A stretch of 64,000 bases of DNA from Mollicutes bacterium (GTDB lineage Bacteria; Bacillota_I; Bacilli_A; Izemoplasmatales; Izemoplasmataceae). A program made the translations under genes and the position numbers. A model generated the notes under the pieces. It was not told the DNA's origin. It saw only the letters and a list, made by a program, of their open reading frames with translations, and did not search any database. Shown here in pieces: positions 7,844 to 19,993 of the stretch. The DNA is taken from contig PWYL01000036.1 of the NCBI GenBank assembly GCA_003568315.1, positions 1 through 64,000 on the forward strand. The letters are read 5' to 3'. Numbering within the stretch: the stretch's first letter is position 1; the number at the start of each line of letters is the position of its first letter.

Positions 7844-8767
7844 TCACCACTCCTTCCGCAAAGACTGGTTCGGAAAGAGGTTTCGTCTCTTTCCGCTGAT
7901 GAGAATCCTCAGGGCTTGTTTCTCCACTTCGAAATCGAGGAGCCCGATTGCGCCCTTCTCTCCGTCGAGGGTCCACCGGTGCGAATCCTCCGAGAGGATC
8001 CGGGCCTTTTTGACGGTCTGACGGCGTATGCCCGGCAGGCTCGCGGGATCGAAGAGGAACGAGAGGCCGTAGAGGATGTTGTTCAAAAAGGGGATGTGGC
8101 GATAGGTGACAAGATCGATGCGACCGTCGTCGAGGACGGGCGCATCGATAATCTTGAACCCGGCCACATGACGCGAATTGACGACAAGAACAAGTGAATA
8201 TGTTCCTTCAATGCTCTCTTGTCCGTCATCGATCTTCATCCGGATTTTCCTGATACGGAAAAACCGTTTCACACCGGTAAGGACATAGGCCAGATATCCG
8301 AGTCTATCTTTCTTGTCGTCCGGCGTCTTGAAACTGATGTCCACATAGTTCCCCAAGGCCGCGACATAGGTGAAATATCCCTGATTGGTCCGGACGATGT
8401 CCATATCCGCGGAAAAACCCTCACGAATCGTATCCAGGCTTTTAGTGATCTTCTTGCTTATACCTAGGGTGCGGGCGATGTCGCATGATGTGCCGGCGGG
8501 CACATAACCGACCAGGGGTCGTTTGTCGGTAAGGAAAATCCCGTTCAAGCATTCGTTGAACGTCCCGTCTCCGCCCACGATGACGAGGAGGTCGGTATTC
8601 TCTTCGCAAGCTTCCTTTGTCAAGTCCACAGCATGGGAAGGACGTTCGGTCCGCTTGATGTTACACGTGAAACCTAATGTTTCCACCCCGTCACGAATCA
8701 ACGGGACCTCTTTCTCCGTTTGACCGCGGCCGCTGATCGGATTATAGATGACTGTGCATTTTTTCAT
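7844..8767 (-). CDS. Diacylglycerol kinase-family lipid kinase (DgkB/YegS-like)
   Basis: 307 residues. The catalytic DAGK domain shows VIYNPISGRGQTEKEVP at the N-terminus and the nucleotide-binding IVGGDGTFNECLNGIF (about 58-75), followed by the beta-sandwich C-terminal domain (LDDGRIDLVTYRHIPF). Such enzymes phosphorylate diacylglycerol, sphingoid bases or similar lipids at the inner membrane face; the substrate cannot be told from sequence. ATG 8767 is chosen because GGTGGT sits just upstream; the track's 8791 start lacks one. It is probably the first gene of an operon with rsmA and ispE. A second family member is at 56118-56990. Confidence 0.85.
   Translation of the reverse strand: MKKCTVIYNPISGRGQTEKEVPLIRDGVETLGFTCNIKRTERPSHAVDLTKEACEENTDLLVIVGGDGTFNECLNGIFLTDKRPLVGYVPAGTSCDIARTLGISKKITKSLDTIREGFSADMDIVRTNQGYFTYVAALGNYVDISFKTPDDKKDRLGYLAYVLTGVKRFFRIRKIRMKIDDGQESIEGTYSLVLVVNSRHVAGFKIIDAPVLDDGRIDLVTYRHIPFLNNILYGLSFLFDPASLPGIRRQTVKKARILSEDSHRWTLDGEKGAIGLLDFEVEKQALRILISGKRRNLFPNQSLRKEW
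8659..8674. other. parS-like site 3
   Basis: TGTTACACGTGAAACC matches TGTTNCACGTGAAACA at all but the last base. It lies inside the lipid-kinase gene. Confidence 0.75.
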
Positions 8768-8818
8768 ATGACCACCAACATGTCGAGGCATTGCCGTTCC
8801 GGAATCGAATCCTTTGTA

Positions 8819-8834
8819 TGTTCCACGTGGAACT
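8819..8834. other. parS-like site 4
   Basis: TGTTCCACGTGGAACT is near-palindromic and differs from the parS consensus only in the last base. It lies in the gap between the lipid kinase and pta. Confidence 0.8.
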
Positions 8835-8871
8835 GCAACGTCTTATCAGGAAAAACTTTCCGGCAATATGG

Positions 8872-8898
8872 AAAGAGCCCGCGGAAGCGAGCTCTTTT
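8872..8898. terminator. Hairpin after pta
   Basis: AAAGAGC..GC / GC..GCTCTTT stem around GGAA, just beyond the pta stop. On the minus strand the following T-run is short (TTT), so its strength as an intrinsic terminator for pta is uncertain. Confidence 0.5.
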
Positions 8899-8899
8899 T

Positions 8900-9847
8900 T
8901 CAGTCCTGAAGGCTTTGTGCGGCCGTGATGATGGCCGTGTTATAGACATCCTCGATTGAACAGCCACGCGAAAGGTCGTTCACGGGCTTGTTCAATCCGG
9001 CGAGGATTGGGCCCATCGCTTCGAACTTTCCGAGCCGTTGGGCGATCTTGTAGCCGATGTTGCCGGAGTTCAAGTCGGGGAAGATGAACGTGTTCGCTTT
9101 TCCGGCGACTTGGCTTTCGGGGAATTTCTTCTCCGCGACGGCCGGGACGATGGCCGTGTCGAACTGCATCTCGCCGTCGATTGCGAGCTCCGGTGCCTTC
9201 TTTTTGGCGATGCGCACGGCTTCGGCGACTTTCTTCGTTTCTTCGGTCACCGCGCTTTTGTTCGTGGAATACGAGAGCATGGCGACTCTCGGTTCGATAT
9301 CGAACATCACTGCGGCGCGAGCGGCTTCTATGGCGAATACCGCCAAATCCTTGGCTCCGGGGTCGGGGTTGATTGCACAATCGCCCATGATGTACTTCTC
9401 ATCGCCTCTCACCATGAGGAAATAGCCGAATGTCAAGGAGAGATGCGGTTTCGTCTTGATGATCTGCAAGGCCGGCCGTACCGTGTCGGCCGTCGAATGG
9501 GCGGCTCCGGCCACTAGACCGTCCGCATGGCCCATATAGACCATCATGGTCGCGAAATAGTTGGGTCGTTTCAAGAGTTCTTGCGCCTCTTCATAGGTGC
9601 ATTTACCGCTGCGTCTTTCCACGAGCGCCTGGACGAACTCATTGTAGAACTCCGATGTTTCGGGATGCACAATCCCTTCCCCGCCTTCCGACGCCTTGTC
9701 GGGCTCACCGACGAGGATGGGTTCGACGATGTCCTCTTCGGCTAATTTGTTGGTCGCCTTGATGATCCTTTCGTCTTCGGGCTCGGGAAAAACGATGCGG
9801 ATTCCCTTCCCCTTGATACGGTTTTTCAATTCGTCGATGACTGTCAT
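8900..9847 (-). CDS. pta: Phosphate acetyltransferase
   Basis: 315 residues, PTA/PTB family, class I short form. It interconverts acetyl-CoA plus phosphate with acetyl-phosphate plus CoA; with acetate kinase (not in the window) this gives ATP from acetyl-CoA in fermentative metabolism. Motifs: GIRIVFPEPEDERIIKA, AGAAHSTADTVRPALQIIKTKP, GDCAINPDPGAKDLAVFAIEAA and FPDLNSGNIGYKIAQRLG. ATG 9847 has GGAG seven bases away. It is monocistronic with a strong promoter. Confidence 0.95.
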   Translation of the reverse strand: MTVIDELKNRIKGKGIRIVFPEPEDERIIKATNKLAEEDIVEPILVGEPDKASEGGEGIVHPETSEFYNEFVQALVERRSGKCTYEEAQELLKRPNYFATMMVYMGHADGLVAGAAHSTADTVRPALQIIKTKPHLSLTFGYFLMVRGDEKYIMGDCAINPDPGAKDLAVFAIEAARAAVMFDIEPRVAMLSYSTNKSAVTEETKKVAEAVRIAKKKAPELAIDGEMQFDTAIVPAVAEKKFPESQVAGKANTFIFPDLNSGNIGYKIAQRLGKFEAMGPILAGLNKPVNDLSRGCSIEDVYNTAIITAAQSLQD

Positions 9848-9871
9848 ATGACCACTCCTTTACCAAGCCCC

Positions 9872-9900
9872 ATTATAGTGGATTTTATCCGTTTTTACAA
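9872..9900 (-). promoter_or_regulatory. Promoter of pta
   Basis: TTGTAA (9895-9900), 17-base spacer, TATAAT (9872-9877) on the minus strand, about 25 bases before the start codon. Confidence 0.85.
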
Positions 9901-9931
9901 TCGGATTCGTGTGTCGGACGGACGCTTTTCG

Positions 9932-9940
9932 TGTTAGAAT
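9932..9940 (+). promoter_or_regulatory. Extended -10 element before ppaX
   Basis: TGTTAGAAT has the extended -10 form TGnTAnAAT, but no good -35 hexamer is visible. It lies 19 bases upstream of the ppaX start codon. Confidence 0.5.
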
Positions 9941-9958
9941 GGAATAGGGGGAACAACC

Positions 9959-10609
9959 ATGACCAAACTGAACACCGTTCTATTCGACTTGGACGGCACA
10001 CTCGTCGATTCCAACGAAATCATCATCGCAAGCTACATCCACGCTTACAAATCCCACCTTCCCGGCCGTGTTCCCGCAAGAGAGACCATCATCGAGCAAA
10101 TCGGCCCCCCTTTGAAGGAAACCTTCTCCAAACACACCACCGACGCGGAAACCCTCAAGAAGCTCATCGCTACCTATCTCGACCACTACCGCGCGAACGA
10201 GCATGCATATTTTTGTCTTTATGACGGCGTCGTGGACGTGCTCGAACGTCTCAAAACACGGGGCGTCAACCTCGGCATCGTTACCAGCAAGTTCAAAGAA
10301 GCGGCCATGCCGAGCATCAGGCATTTCGGATTGGACGAATATCTCGACTGCATTGTGACACTCGATGACGTGGACGAGCCGAAACCTTCCGCTGAAGGTG
10401 TCCAAAGGGCGCTGGAACATTTCGACAATGTCCGGGGGGCGCTCTTTGTCGGCGACAACGAAAGCGACATCCTCGCCGGGAGGCGCGCCGGTGTCCTCAC
10501 GGCCGGTGTCCGTTGGAGCATCAAGGGTGAAGCCACCCTCCAAGCCGCGAAGCCCGATTACATGATCGCGAGGATGGAAGACATTCTCGCCATCCTAGAA
10601 AACGAGTAA
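9959..10609 (+). CDS. ppaX: PpaX-like HAD hydrolase (pyrophosphatase / phosphoglycolate phosphatase type)
   Basis: 216 residues, the same length as Bacillus PpaX. The HAD motifs are LFDLDGTLVDSNE (nucleophile Asp, residue 11), IVTSKFK (motif II) and KPSAEGV...VGDNESDILAGRRAG (motifs III and IV). The N-terminus TVLFDLDGTLVDSNEIIIASY and the cap sequence IGPPLKETFS closely follow PpaX, which hydrolyses pyrophosphate produced by HPr-Ser-P dephosphorylation. If the role is the same, an HPr kinase/phosphorylase should be encoded elsewhere. A general phosphoglycolate phosphatase is the alternative. It is followed after 13 bases by the HIT gene. Confidence 0.8.
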   Translation: MTKLNTVLFDLDGTLVDSNEIIIASYIHAYKSHLPGRVPARETIIEQIGPPLKETFSKHTTDAETLKKLIATYLDHYRANEHAYFCLYDGVVDVLERLKTRGVNLGIVTSKFKEAAMPSIRHFGLDEYLDCIVTLDDVDEPKPSAEGVQRALEHFDNVRGALFVGDNESDILAGRRAGVLTAGVRWSIKGEATLQAAKPDYMIARMEDILAILENE

Positions 10610-10622
10610 GGAGGCCGTAACC

Positions 10623-11045
10623 ATGAACGAAGACTGTATCTTCTGCAAGATCGTCAACGGGGACATTCCCGCTTTCAGGGTCTATGAGGACGAACATGTG
10701 TTGGCTTTTCTCGATATCACCCAGGGAACCCGCGGGCACACCCTGCTCGTGCCGAAGAAACATGTCGAGAATGCCTATGGGTTGAGCGAAGAAGATGCCG
10801 CCATGTTGTTCAAGCGGGTTCCGAAGATCGCCCGGGCCATCAAACACGCGTTCGACCCGATCGGACTGAATATCATCAACAACAACGACCAACCCCTGCA
10901 GAGCGTCTTCCACGTCCACATCCACCTGATTCCCCGTTATGCGTCCGACGGCATGGTCCTCTCGATGAAAGACCGCCAGGACGAATACGGGAAGGAAGAT
11001 TACGAAGCCGTCCGGAAGGCCATCAAGGAGAGCCTCGGCCATTGA
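10623..11045 (+). CDS. HIT family (Hint-like) nucleotide-binding protein
   Basis: 140 residues. The N-terminus CIFCKIVNGDIPAFRVYEDEHVLAFLDI and the histidine triad HVHIHLIP (about residue 98) place it in the Hint branch, which hydrolyses AMP-linked phosphoramidates and acyl adenylates. The family is ubiquitous and its physiological role in bacteria is poorly defined. It has an AAGGAGG ribosome site and lies in a two-gene operon with ppaX. Confidence 0.92.
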   Translation: MNEDCIFCKIVNGDIPAFRVYEDEHVLAFLDITQGTRGHTLLVPKKHVENAYGLSEEDAAMLFKRVPKIARAIKHAFDPIGLNIINNNDQPLQSVFHVHIHLIPRYASDGMVLSMKDRQDEYGKEDYEAVRKAIKESLGH

Positions 11046-11066
11046 GGTGATCCGCCCCGACGAAGA

Positions 11067-11100
11067 AAGCGCCCGCGAACCGTTCGCGGGCGCTTGTTTT
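11067..11100. terminator. Bidirectional terminator between HIT gene and aminopeptidase
   Basis: Stem AAGCGCCCGCGAA / TTCGCGGGCGCTT with a 3-base loop and GTTTTT on the plus strand. On the minus strand TTTCTTC follows, so it can also serve the convergent aminopeptidase gene. Confidence 0.92.
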
Positions 11101-11114
11101 TGCATGGTGTGTGT

Positions 11115-12503
11115 TCAGACACCGAGATGGCGGGCAATGGTCCTCACCATGGATCCTTTGGCACCGGTCTCGCTCTCATAGGCGGTGCCGGCGATGTCGA
11201 GATGGATCCAGGGGGTGTCATCATCAACGAACTTCTCCAAGAAGGCCCCGGCGATGCTGGCTCCGGCTCCGACCCTTCCGCCGCTGTTTTTCATGTCGGC
11301 GACTTTGCTTTTCAAATCTTCGTGGTGCCCTGCACTGACAGGAAGTCTCCAAAGACCCTCCTTGGTTTCCTCCGCGGCTTTCGCGAACTCCCCGAAGAAA
11401 TCGTCGTTGTTGGAAAAGGCCCCCGTGTGATGTTTTCCGAGGGCGCCGACGACGGCGCCTGTCAAAGTCGCAACATCGATCAGACGTCGAGCCTTTCTTT
11501 TTTGCGCATACCAGAGAGCGTCAGCCAGCGTCAGCCTTCCTTCGGCATCGGTGGAGATGATCTCGATGGTCTTGCCGGCGGCCGAGGTGATGATGTCGTC
11601 GGGCACATGGGCGTCGTCGCCGATCTTGTTGTCGGTGGCGGCGATGGTCACACTGACATTCTTCTCGATGTCGCTACGGACAACCGCCTCGAAAGCACCG
11701 AGGACTGTCGCCGCACCGCCCATGTCCATCTTCATCGAAGGCATGCCGGTGGCGGATTTGAGCGAATATCCGCCCGTGTCATACATGATGCCTTTGCCGA
11801 CGAGACCGGTCATCTCTTCTCCTTTGGCCCCCTCGTATTCGAGATGGATGAGTTTGAGCGGATCCTTGCTGCCGGCGTTCACAGCCAGAAAGGCGCCCAT
11901 GCCGAGCTTTTCGCAGTCCTCTTTCTCGAGGATTTCCAGTTTCACATTGTCGTATTGTTTGAACTTCTCGACATATTCGGCGAGTTTCTCGGCGTTCAGA
12001 TGGTTGTAGGGGGTGTTGACGAGATCGCGGGTGTTGTTGACGGCTTCGCCGAGGATGATGCCGCGTGTGATCTCTCTTTCATCCGCCGCTTTCGCATGAT
12101 AGTGGATCGCTTTCTCGCCTTTTTCGTCTTTCGTCGTCGGCTTGAACCGTTCAAACCGGTAGGCGGCCATGAGCGTTTGTTCCATCACTTCTTTCACGCT
12201 TTCGGCGGGGAAGGTGTCGACGAGAAGTAGTGCGTCGTTCTCCAGTTCTCCCACGGCCTTTCTGAACGCCTTTTCTTGTTTTTTGGCGCTTTGGAACGTG
12301 TCCTCGGGAAGAATGTGGACACTCGGTGCGGGGATGAGCCCCAGTGTGACAACCGTTTTGTAACGTTCGCCGTCCAATTCCCTCAGCTTGCCGTTCAATT
12401 TCTTGTCAAGCTCTTGGAAAAGGGGCTTCTTGTCATCATAGAAGATGATGAGCGATTTCTTCTCGCTCTCTGGGTGGAAATCCTGTTGTTCTTGCAAGTG
12501 CAT
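11115..12503 (-). CDS. M17 family leucyl aminopeptidase
   Basis: 462 residues. The C-terminal two-metal catalytic domain shows GKGIMYDTGGYSLKSATGMPSMKMDMGGAATVLG and STDAEGRLTLADALWYA, with the active-site K, D and E residues of the M17 family; NNTRDLVNTPYNHL marks the domain junction. The N-terminal half is the divergent substrate-control domain. It cleaves N-terminal residues from peptides in the cytoplasm and usually forms hexamers. With the M32 carboxypeptidase at 38.4 kb it suggests use of peptides. The gene is 10 bases downstream of serS with its own TAGGAGG, so the two may be co-transcribed under the T-box. Confidence 0.93.
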   Translation of the reverse strand: MHLQEQQDFHPESEKKSLIIFYDDKKPLFQELDKKLNGKLRELDGERYKTVVTLGLIPAPSVHILPEDTFQSAKKQEKAFRKAVGELENDALLLVDTFPAESVKEVMEQTLMAAYRFERFKPTTKDEKGEKAIHYHAKAADEREITRGIILGEAVNNTRDLVNTPYNHLNAEKLAEYVEKFKQYDNVKLEILEKEDCEKLGMGAFLAVNAGSKDPLKLIHLEYEGAKGEEMTGLVGKGIMYDTGGYSLKSATGMPSMKMDMGGAATVLGAFEAVVRSDIEKNVSVTIAATDNKIGDDAHVPDDIITSAAGKTIEIISTDAEGRLTLADALWYAQKRKARRLIDVATLTGAVVGALGKHHTGAFSNNDDFFGEFAKAAEETKEGLWRLPVSAGHHEDLKSKVADMKNSGGRVGAGASIAGAFLEKFVDDDTPWIHLDIAGTAYESETGAKGSMVRTIARHLGV

Positions 12504-12513
12504 CGAATCCCTC

Positions 12514-13788
12514 CTATTTTATGATGTCGGTGCCGATGTAAGGGCGGAGCGCTTCGGGAACCACGACACTTCCGTCCTCTTGTTGATTGTTTTCAAGAAT
12601 CGCGACGACGGTCCTGCCGACGGCGAGGCCCGACCCGTTCAGGGTGTGGGCATATTCCGGTTTCGCGTTCTTGTCTCTCCTAAACCGGATGCCGCCGCGG
12701 CGGGCTTGGAAATCCTCGGCGTTGGAGATGCTGCCGATTTCACGATAACCGCCGTACGAAGGGACATAGACCTCGATGTCATACGTTTTCGCCATGGCGA
12801 ACCCGAGATCGCCCGAACAGATCTCGACGACGCGGTAGGGGAGATCGAGTTTCTGCAAGACCTTCTCGCTGTGTCTGAGCATCTTCTCAAGTTCGTCATA
12901 GGAAGTCTCGGGGGTCGTGAACTTGATGAGTTCGACCTTGTTGAACTGGTGTTGGCGGATGATGCCGCGGGTGTCTCGGCCGGCGCTGCCGATCTCTTGG
13001 CGGAAGGCCGTCGTGAAGGCGACATAATTGATGGGAAGGTCGGCGGCCGCGAGAATCTCGTCCCGGTGCATGTTGATGCCGGGAACTTCGGCCGTCGGGT
13101 TGAGATAGAGTCCGCGCTCGTCCGTGAGCTTGAAAGCGTCGTCTTTGAATTTGGGAAATTGTCCCGTCGCGGTCATCGCCGCTTCATTGACGATATAGGG
13201 GAGAAGGACCTCTCTGTAACCATGTTCTTCGGCATGCAGATCCATCATGAAATTGATCAGTGCGCGTTCGAGTCTGGCCCCCATCCCCTTGTAGATGACG
13301 AAACGGCTGGCCGAGATTTTCGCCGCCCGTTCGAAATCGAGGATGTCGAGGTTTCGGGCCACGTCCCAGTGCGGTTTCGGCTCGAAGGAAAAATCGGGGA
13401 TCCTGCCGACTTTCCGCAACTCGACATTCTCGGTGTCGTCCTTGCCGAGTGGGATATCCTCGTGGGGTACGTTCGGAATCCCGAGCATGGTGTCTTTGAT
13501 CTCTTGTTCGATCCCTTTGAGTTCATCTTCCATGTCGGCGATCCGCTGCTTGTCCTTCTCGACCTCTTCCAACAACGCAGCGACATCCTTGCCTTCGCGT
13601 TTTTTGATGCCGATGTTCTTGCTGATCTCGTTCCTTTTCGCTTTGAGGGACTCGATCTCTTGCAAGAGTTCCCGGCGTCTTGTGTCCTTGGTGACGATGT
13701 CGCGGAGATGTCCGTGGTCTTCTCCGCGCTTGTTCAATCGCTCCACGATGTTATCCAAATCATCCCGCAACCTTTTCATGTCGAGCAT
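12514..13788 (-). CDS. serS: Serine-tRNA ligase
   Basis: 424 residues, class IIa synthetase. The N-terminal coiled-coil arm (about residues 25-105, [21 protein letters not shown]) reaches the long variable arm of tRNA-Ser. The core shows motif 2, [28 protein letters not shown], and motif 3, [23 protein letters not shown] 13788 lies 6 bases from AAGGAGG; the track's longer start at 13830 falls in the T-box terminator. Gene order gyrB-gyrA-serS is common around Bacillota origins. It is regulated by the upstream T-box. Confidence 0.96.
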   Translation of the reverse strand: MLDMKRLRDDLDNIVERLNKRGEDHGHLRDIVTKDTRRRELLQEIESLKAKRNEISKNIGIKKREGKDVAALLEEVEKDKQRIADMEDELKGIEQEIKDTMLGIPNVPHEDIPLGKDDTENVELRKVGRIPDFSFEPKPHWDVARNLDILDFERAAKISASRFVIYKGMGARLERALINFMMDLHAEEHGYREVLLPYIVNEAAMTATGQFPKFKDDAFKLTDERGLYLNPTAEVPGINMHRDEILAAADLPINYVAFTTAFRQEIGSAGRDTRGIIRQHQFNKVELIKFTTPETSYDELEKMLRHSEKVLQKLDLPYRVVEICSGDLGFAMAKTYDIEVYVPSYGGYREIGSISNAEDFQARRGGIRFRRDKNAKPEYAHTLNGSGLAVGRTVVAILENNQQEDGSVVVPEALRPYIGTDIIK

Positions 13789-13821
13789 GTCTTTTCCTCC
13801 TTCGTCCTTGGGATTGAGAAT

Positions 13822-14039
13822 AAAAAACACCCGTCCCCTTGACAGGGACGAGTGTGTATCACCCGTGTTGCCACCCTAGTTGGCGCTTGCGCGCCCGCTC
13901 TAGCCGGTGTAACGGCCGGTCCCGGGAAGTTTTCCTTCCGCTCCGAGGTGGATTTCGCCCCTGCACACTGCCGGTTTTCAGCACCACCGGCTCTCTTTGA
14001 GAGCGCATGGAGGCTACTTCGCCTCATCGTCGCTTTGAT
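13822..14039 (-). promoter_or_regulatory. T-box riboswitch leader of serS (specifier TCC)
   Basis: The minus strand reads GATGAGGCGAAGTAG, then AGAGAGCCGGTGGTGCTGAAAACCGG (Stem I apical part), then GAAATCCACC with TCC as specifier (13950-13952), then the T-box AGGGTGGCAACACGGG (13862-13877), and ends with the terminator ACTCGTCCC / GGGACGGGT and a T-run. TCC is a Ser codon, matching serS. Confidence 0.96.
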
Positions 14040-14045
14040 ACTTGG

Positions 14046-14074
14046 ATTTTAGCAAACTCCCCCGTCGTTGTCAA
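14046..14074 (-). promoter_or_regulatory. Promoter of serS
   Basis: TTGACA (14069-14074), 17-base spacer, TAAAAT (14046-14051), with TGC before the -10. Transcription enters the T-box leader directly. Confidence 0.9.
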
Positions 14075-14107
14075 TCGCTGTCGCGAAGGTTCGTTGTCCC
14101 TTCTCCA

Positions 14108-14148
14108 CAACACCCGCCCCTTACCAAAAAAGTAAGGGGCGGGTGTTG
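14108..14148. terminator. Strong hairpin downstream of gyrA
   Basis: CAACACCCGCCCCTTAC / GTAAGGGGCGGGTGTTG with a 7-base loop. The stem is 17 base pairs long and G+C-rich but is not followed by a T-run on the minus strand, so it may end transcription imperfectly or protect the mRNA end. The serS promoter region lies just beyond. Confidence 0.7.
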
Positions 14149-14151
14149 GCT

Positions 14152-16638
14152 TCATTTTGCAAGGGGGGCCGTATCGAGAATTTCCACCTCATCGACGTCT
14201 TCGTCCTGGGGTGGGACGATGGCGATATTGGCGACGGTATGGGCCTCGTCAAGACGCATGAGACGCACACCCTGGGTCACCCGTGAACTGCAGGAAATCT
14301 GGGCCACGGGCATCCGGATCATCGTGCCCCGGTCGGAAAAGAGGATGGCATCCTCATCACCCCGGACACCCCGGAGTTTCTGCAGCGGGCCGTTCTTGTC
14401 GGTGATGTTCAACGTCTTCACGCCTTTCCCGCCGCGGTTTTGACTTCTGTACTCGCTGATCCGCGTCCGTTTCCCGTAGCCTTTCTCCGTAACGATGAGG
14501 ATCTCTTTGCGGTCTTCGTCGACTATGGCCGCCCCGACAACCTCCTCGTGATCCGCGAGACGGATTCCCCGGACACCTGTGGCGACGCGTCCCATGGGGC
14601 GGACGGTCTCTTCATTGAAACGGATGGCCTTCCCGTTCGAAGCGCCGATGATGATGTCCATGTCGCCGCGCGTGAGTTTGACGTCCAGGAGTTCGTCGTC
14701 TTCGCGGAGATTGATCGCCCGGATGCCCGTTGTGCGGATATTTTGGAAATCCTTGACGGGAGTCCGTTTGACAAGTCCCCTCTTCGTGACGAAGAAAAGG
14801 TTCTCGGGGCGCTGGAAGTCCTTGATGGGGGTCACGGCTTGGAGGCGTTCCCCCTTTTCGAGTTCAAGCAGGTTCACGAGCGGAAGGCCTTTCGATGTGC
14901 GTCCGAACACGGGAATCCTGTATCCTTTGATTTTGTAGACGCGGCCGTAGTTCGTGAAAAAGAGCAGCCAATCATGGGTGGAAGTGTAGAGGATGTGCTC
15001 CACGGCGTCGTCCTCATGCATCTTGATTCCGGTCATGCCTTTCCCGCCGCGATGCTGCGTCCGATAGCCCTCGATGGACATGCGTTTGCAGTAGCCGGCT
15101 TGGGTGATGGTGACGATGACATCTTCTTGGGGGATGAGATCCTCGTCCTCGAGATCGAGGTCGATCGCGAGGGATATCTCCGTGCGTCTCTCATCGCCAT
15201 AACGCGCTTTCAGTCCGAGAAGGTCCTCCCGGATGACTTCCCGCTTTTTGTCTTCGCTTGCGAGGATGGCCCGGTATTCTTCGATTCTTTGCTTCAAGTT
15301 TTCCAACTCTTCGCCGATCTTTTCACGTTCGAGTCCGGAGAGTCTCCTCAGACGCATCTCGAGGATGGCCTGGGCCTGTTCGGGGGAGAGGCCGAACTTC
15401 TCGACGAGTTGTTGGTCGGCATCGTCATAGGCGTTCTTGATGACCTCGATGACGGCGTCGATGTCGGCAAGCGCCTTGAGGAGCCCCTCGAGGATGTGGG
15501 CGCGGGCCAAGGCCTTGTCGAGGTCGTAACGGGTCTTCTTCGTGAGGACCTCGATCTGATGGGAGAAATAATGCCGGATGGCCCCCTGCAGTGAGAGGAC
15601 TTCGGGTTTCCCATCGACCAAAGCGAGCATGTTCACACCGAACGAGGTCTGCAAGGGGGTGTGTTTGTAGAGGTTGTTCAATGTGACCTCGGCGTTCACG
15701 CCCTTGCGGAGTTCGATGATGATCTTTATACCGTCGCGGTTCGACTCGTCGCGAAGGTCGGTGATGCCTTCGATGCGTTTCTCCTTGGCCAGTTCGGCAA
15801 TCTTCTCGATGAGCCGGGTCTTGTTGACCATGTAGGGGATCTCGGTCACCGTGATCGTCTGTTTGCCGCTTGGAGAGCCGGTGATCTCCGTCCGGGCCCG
15901 GACTTTGAAAGAGCCGCTGCCCGTTTCATAGGCCTGACGCAGTCCGGAAAGGCCCATGATGGTCCCTCCGGTCGGGAAATCCGGACCTTTGACGATGCCC
16001 ATGAGATTGTCGAGTCCGATGTCGGGATCCTCCATGTAGGCGAGGACGCCGTCCACGACTTCGTTCAGATTGTGCGGCGGGATGTTCGTCGCCATGCCGA
16101 CAGCAATCCCGGTGGAGCCGTTCACGAGCAGGTTGGGGAACTTCGCGGGGAGCACCGAAGGTTCTCTTTCGGTGCCGTCGTAGTTCTCTTCGAACCGCAC
16201 CGTGTCCTTCTTGATGTCCTTCAACATCTCGACGGAGATCTTGCCCATCCTGGCTTCGGTATAACGCATGGCCGCGGCCCCGTCCCCGTCGATGGAGCCG
16301 AAATTGCCGTGGCCGTCGACTAACGGGTAGCGATAGCTGAAAGGCTGCGCCATGCGGACCATGGCGTCATAGATCGCCGAATCGCCGTGCGGATGGTATT
16401 TACCCATGACATCCCCGACGATTCGGGCGGATTTCTTGTAGGCTCTGTCGGGATGGACGCCCAATTCGTCCATGCCGTAGAGGATGCGCCTGTGGACGGG
16501 CTTCATGCCGTCACGCACGTCGGGAAGGGCGCGGGAGACGATGACGCTCATCGCATAGTCCATAAAGGAGTTCTTCATCTCGTGGTTGATGTTGATGTTG
16601 TTGATCTTGTCGAAATTGTTCGGTTTCATTGCATCCAT
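14152..16638 (-). CDS. gyrA: DNA gyrase subunit A
   Basis: 828 residues. The breakage-reunion domain begins with [37 protein letters not shown] and holds the catalytic Tyr in [11 protein letters not shown]. The C-terminal beta-pinwheel carries the GyrA-box form QNRGGKG ([14 protein letters not shown]) and a second blade with QHRGGKG, so it is gyrase and not topoisomerase IV. With GyrB it introduces negative supercoils. It starts 12 bases after gyrB and is co-transcribed with it. Confidence 0.97.
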   Translation of the reverse strand: MDAMKPNNFDKINNININHEMKNSFMDYAMSVIVSRALPDVRDGMKPVHRRILYGMDELGVHPDRAYKKSARIVGDVMGKYHPHGDSAIYDAMVRMAQPFSYRYPLVDGHGNFGSIDGDGAAAMRYTEARMGKISVEMLKDIKKDTVRFEENYDGTEREPSVLPAKFPNLLVNGSTGIAVGMATNIPPHNLNEVVDGVLAYMEDPDIGLDNLMGIVKGPDFPTGGTIMGLSGLRQAYETGSGSFKVRARTEITGSPSGKQTITVTEIPYMVNKTRLIEKIAELAKEKRIEGITDLRDESNRDGIKIIIELRKGVNAEVTLNNLYKHTPLQTSFGVNMLALVDGKPEVLSLQGAIRHYFSHQIEVLTKKTRYDLDKALARAHILEGLLKALADIDAVIEVIKNAYDDADQQLVEKFGLSPEQAQAILEMRLRRLSGLEREKIGEELENLKQRIEEYRAILASEDKKREVIREDLLGLKARYGDERRTEISLAIDLDLEDEDLIPQEDVIVTITQAGYCKRMSIEGYRTQHRGGKGMTGIKMHEDDAVEHILYTSTHDWLLFFTNYGRVYKIKGYRIPVFGRTSKGLPLVNLLELEKGERLQAVTPIKDFQRPENLFFVTKRGLVKRTPVKDFQNIRTTGIRAINLREDDELLDVKLTRGDMDIIIGASNGKAIRFNEETVRPMGRVATGVRGIRLADHEEVVGAAIVDEDRKEILIVTEKGYGKRTRISEYRSQNRGGKGVKTLNITDKNGPLQKLRGVRGDEDAILFSDRGTMIRMPVAQISCSSRVTQGVRLMRLDEAHTVANIAIVPPQDEDVDEVEILDTAPLAK

Positions 16639-16650
16639 GGCTATCCGCTC

Positions 16651-19643
<2,993 letters not shown>

Positions 19644-19663
<20 letters not shown>

Positions 19664-19874
19664 TCTCGTAGATCCCTTCTTTTGGGATTTCCACCACCGA
19701 ACCCGGATAGAGTTTCCGGCCGCGACGGTGTTCTCTTTCTCCGTCTACACGGATCTCCTCCTCCGCGAGGGTGATCTTGGCTTCGCCTCCCGTGCCCACA
19801 TGGTCGACATATTTCAACAACTGACCCAGAGTGATGAATTCGGTCGAGATCGGAACTTTTTTCATTTTTTGCAC
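19644..19874 (-). CDS. yaaA: S4-domain protein YaaA
   Basis: 76 residues, small S4 RNA-binding protein regularly found between dnaN and recF. EFITLGQLLKYVDHVGTGGEAKITLAEEEIRVDGEREHRRGRKLYPGSVVEI matches the S4 fold; related proteins act in ribosome assembly. Two starts are possible: GTG 19874 (GAGG only 4 bases away) or ATG 19865 (GAGG 13 bases away), which gives MKKVPISTEF. Neither spacing is ideal, so the N-terminus is uncertain by three residues. Confidence 0.9.
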
Positions 19875-19961
19875 ACTTCCTCGGTCGTCTTTCTTATATA
19901 GTACTCTATTATTATATCATAAACATAGTATTAGAAGAAGGCGGAGACCCGATCAGAGCAA

Positions 19962-19988
19962 AAAAAAACCACGAATCGTGGTTTTTTT
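19962..19988. terminator. Terminator between dnaN and yaaA
   Basis: AAAAAAACCACGA / TCGTGGTTTTTTT, an almost continuous inverted repeat with A- and T-tracts on both sides. It ends dnaA-dnaN transcription and implies a separate promoter for yaaA-recF-gyrBA in 19875-19960, which is A+T-rich but shows no clear hexamer pair. Confidence 0.9.
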
Positions 19989-19993
19989 GACGT

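Noticed and set aside
12445-13842. 465-codon plus-strand ORF over serS
   Set aside because: It is a mirror frame of serS with no ribosome site and no family motif.
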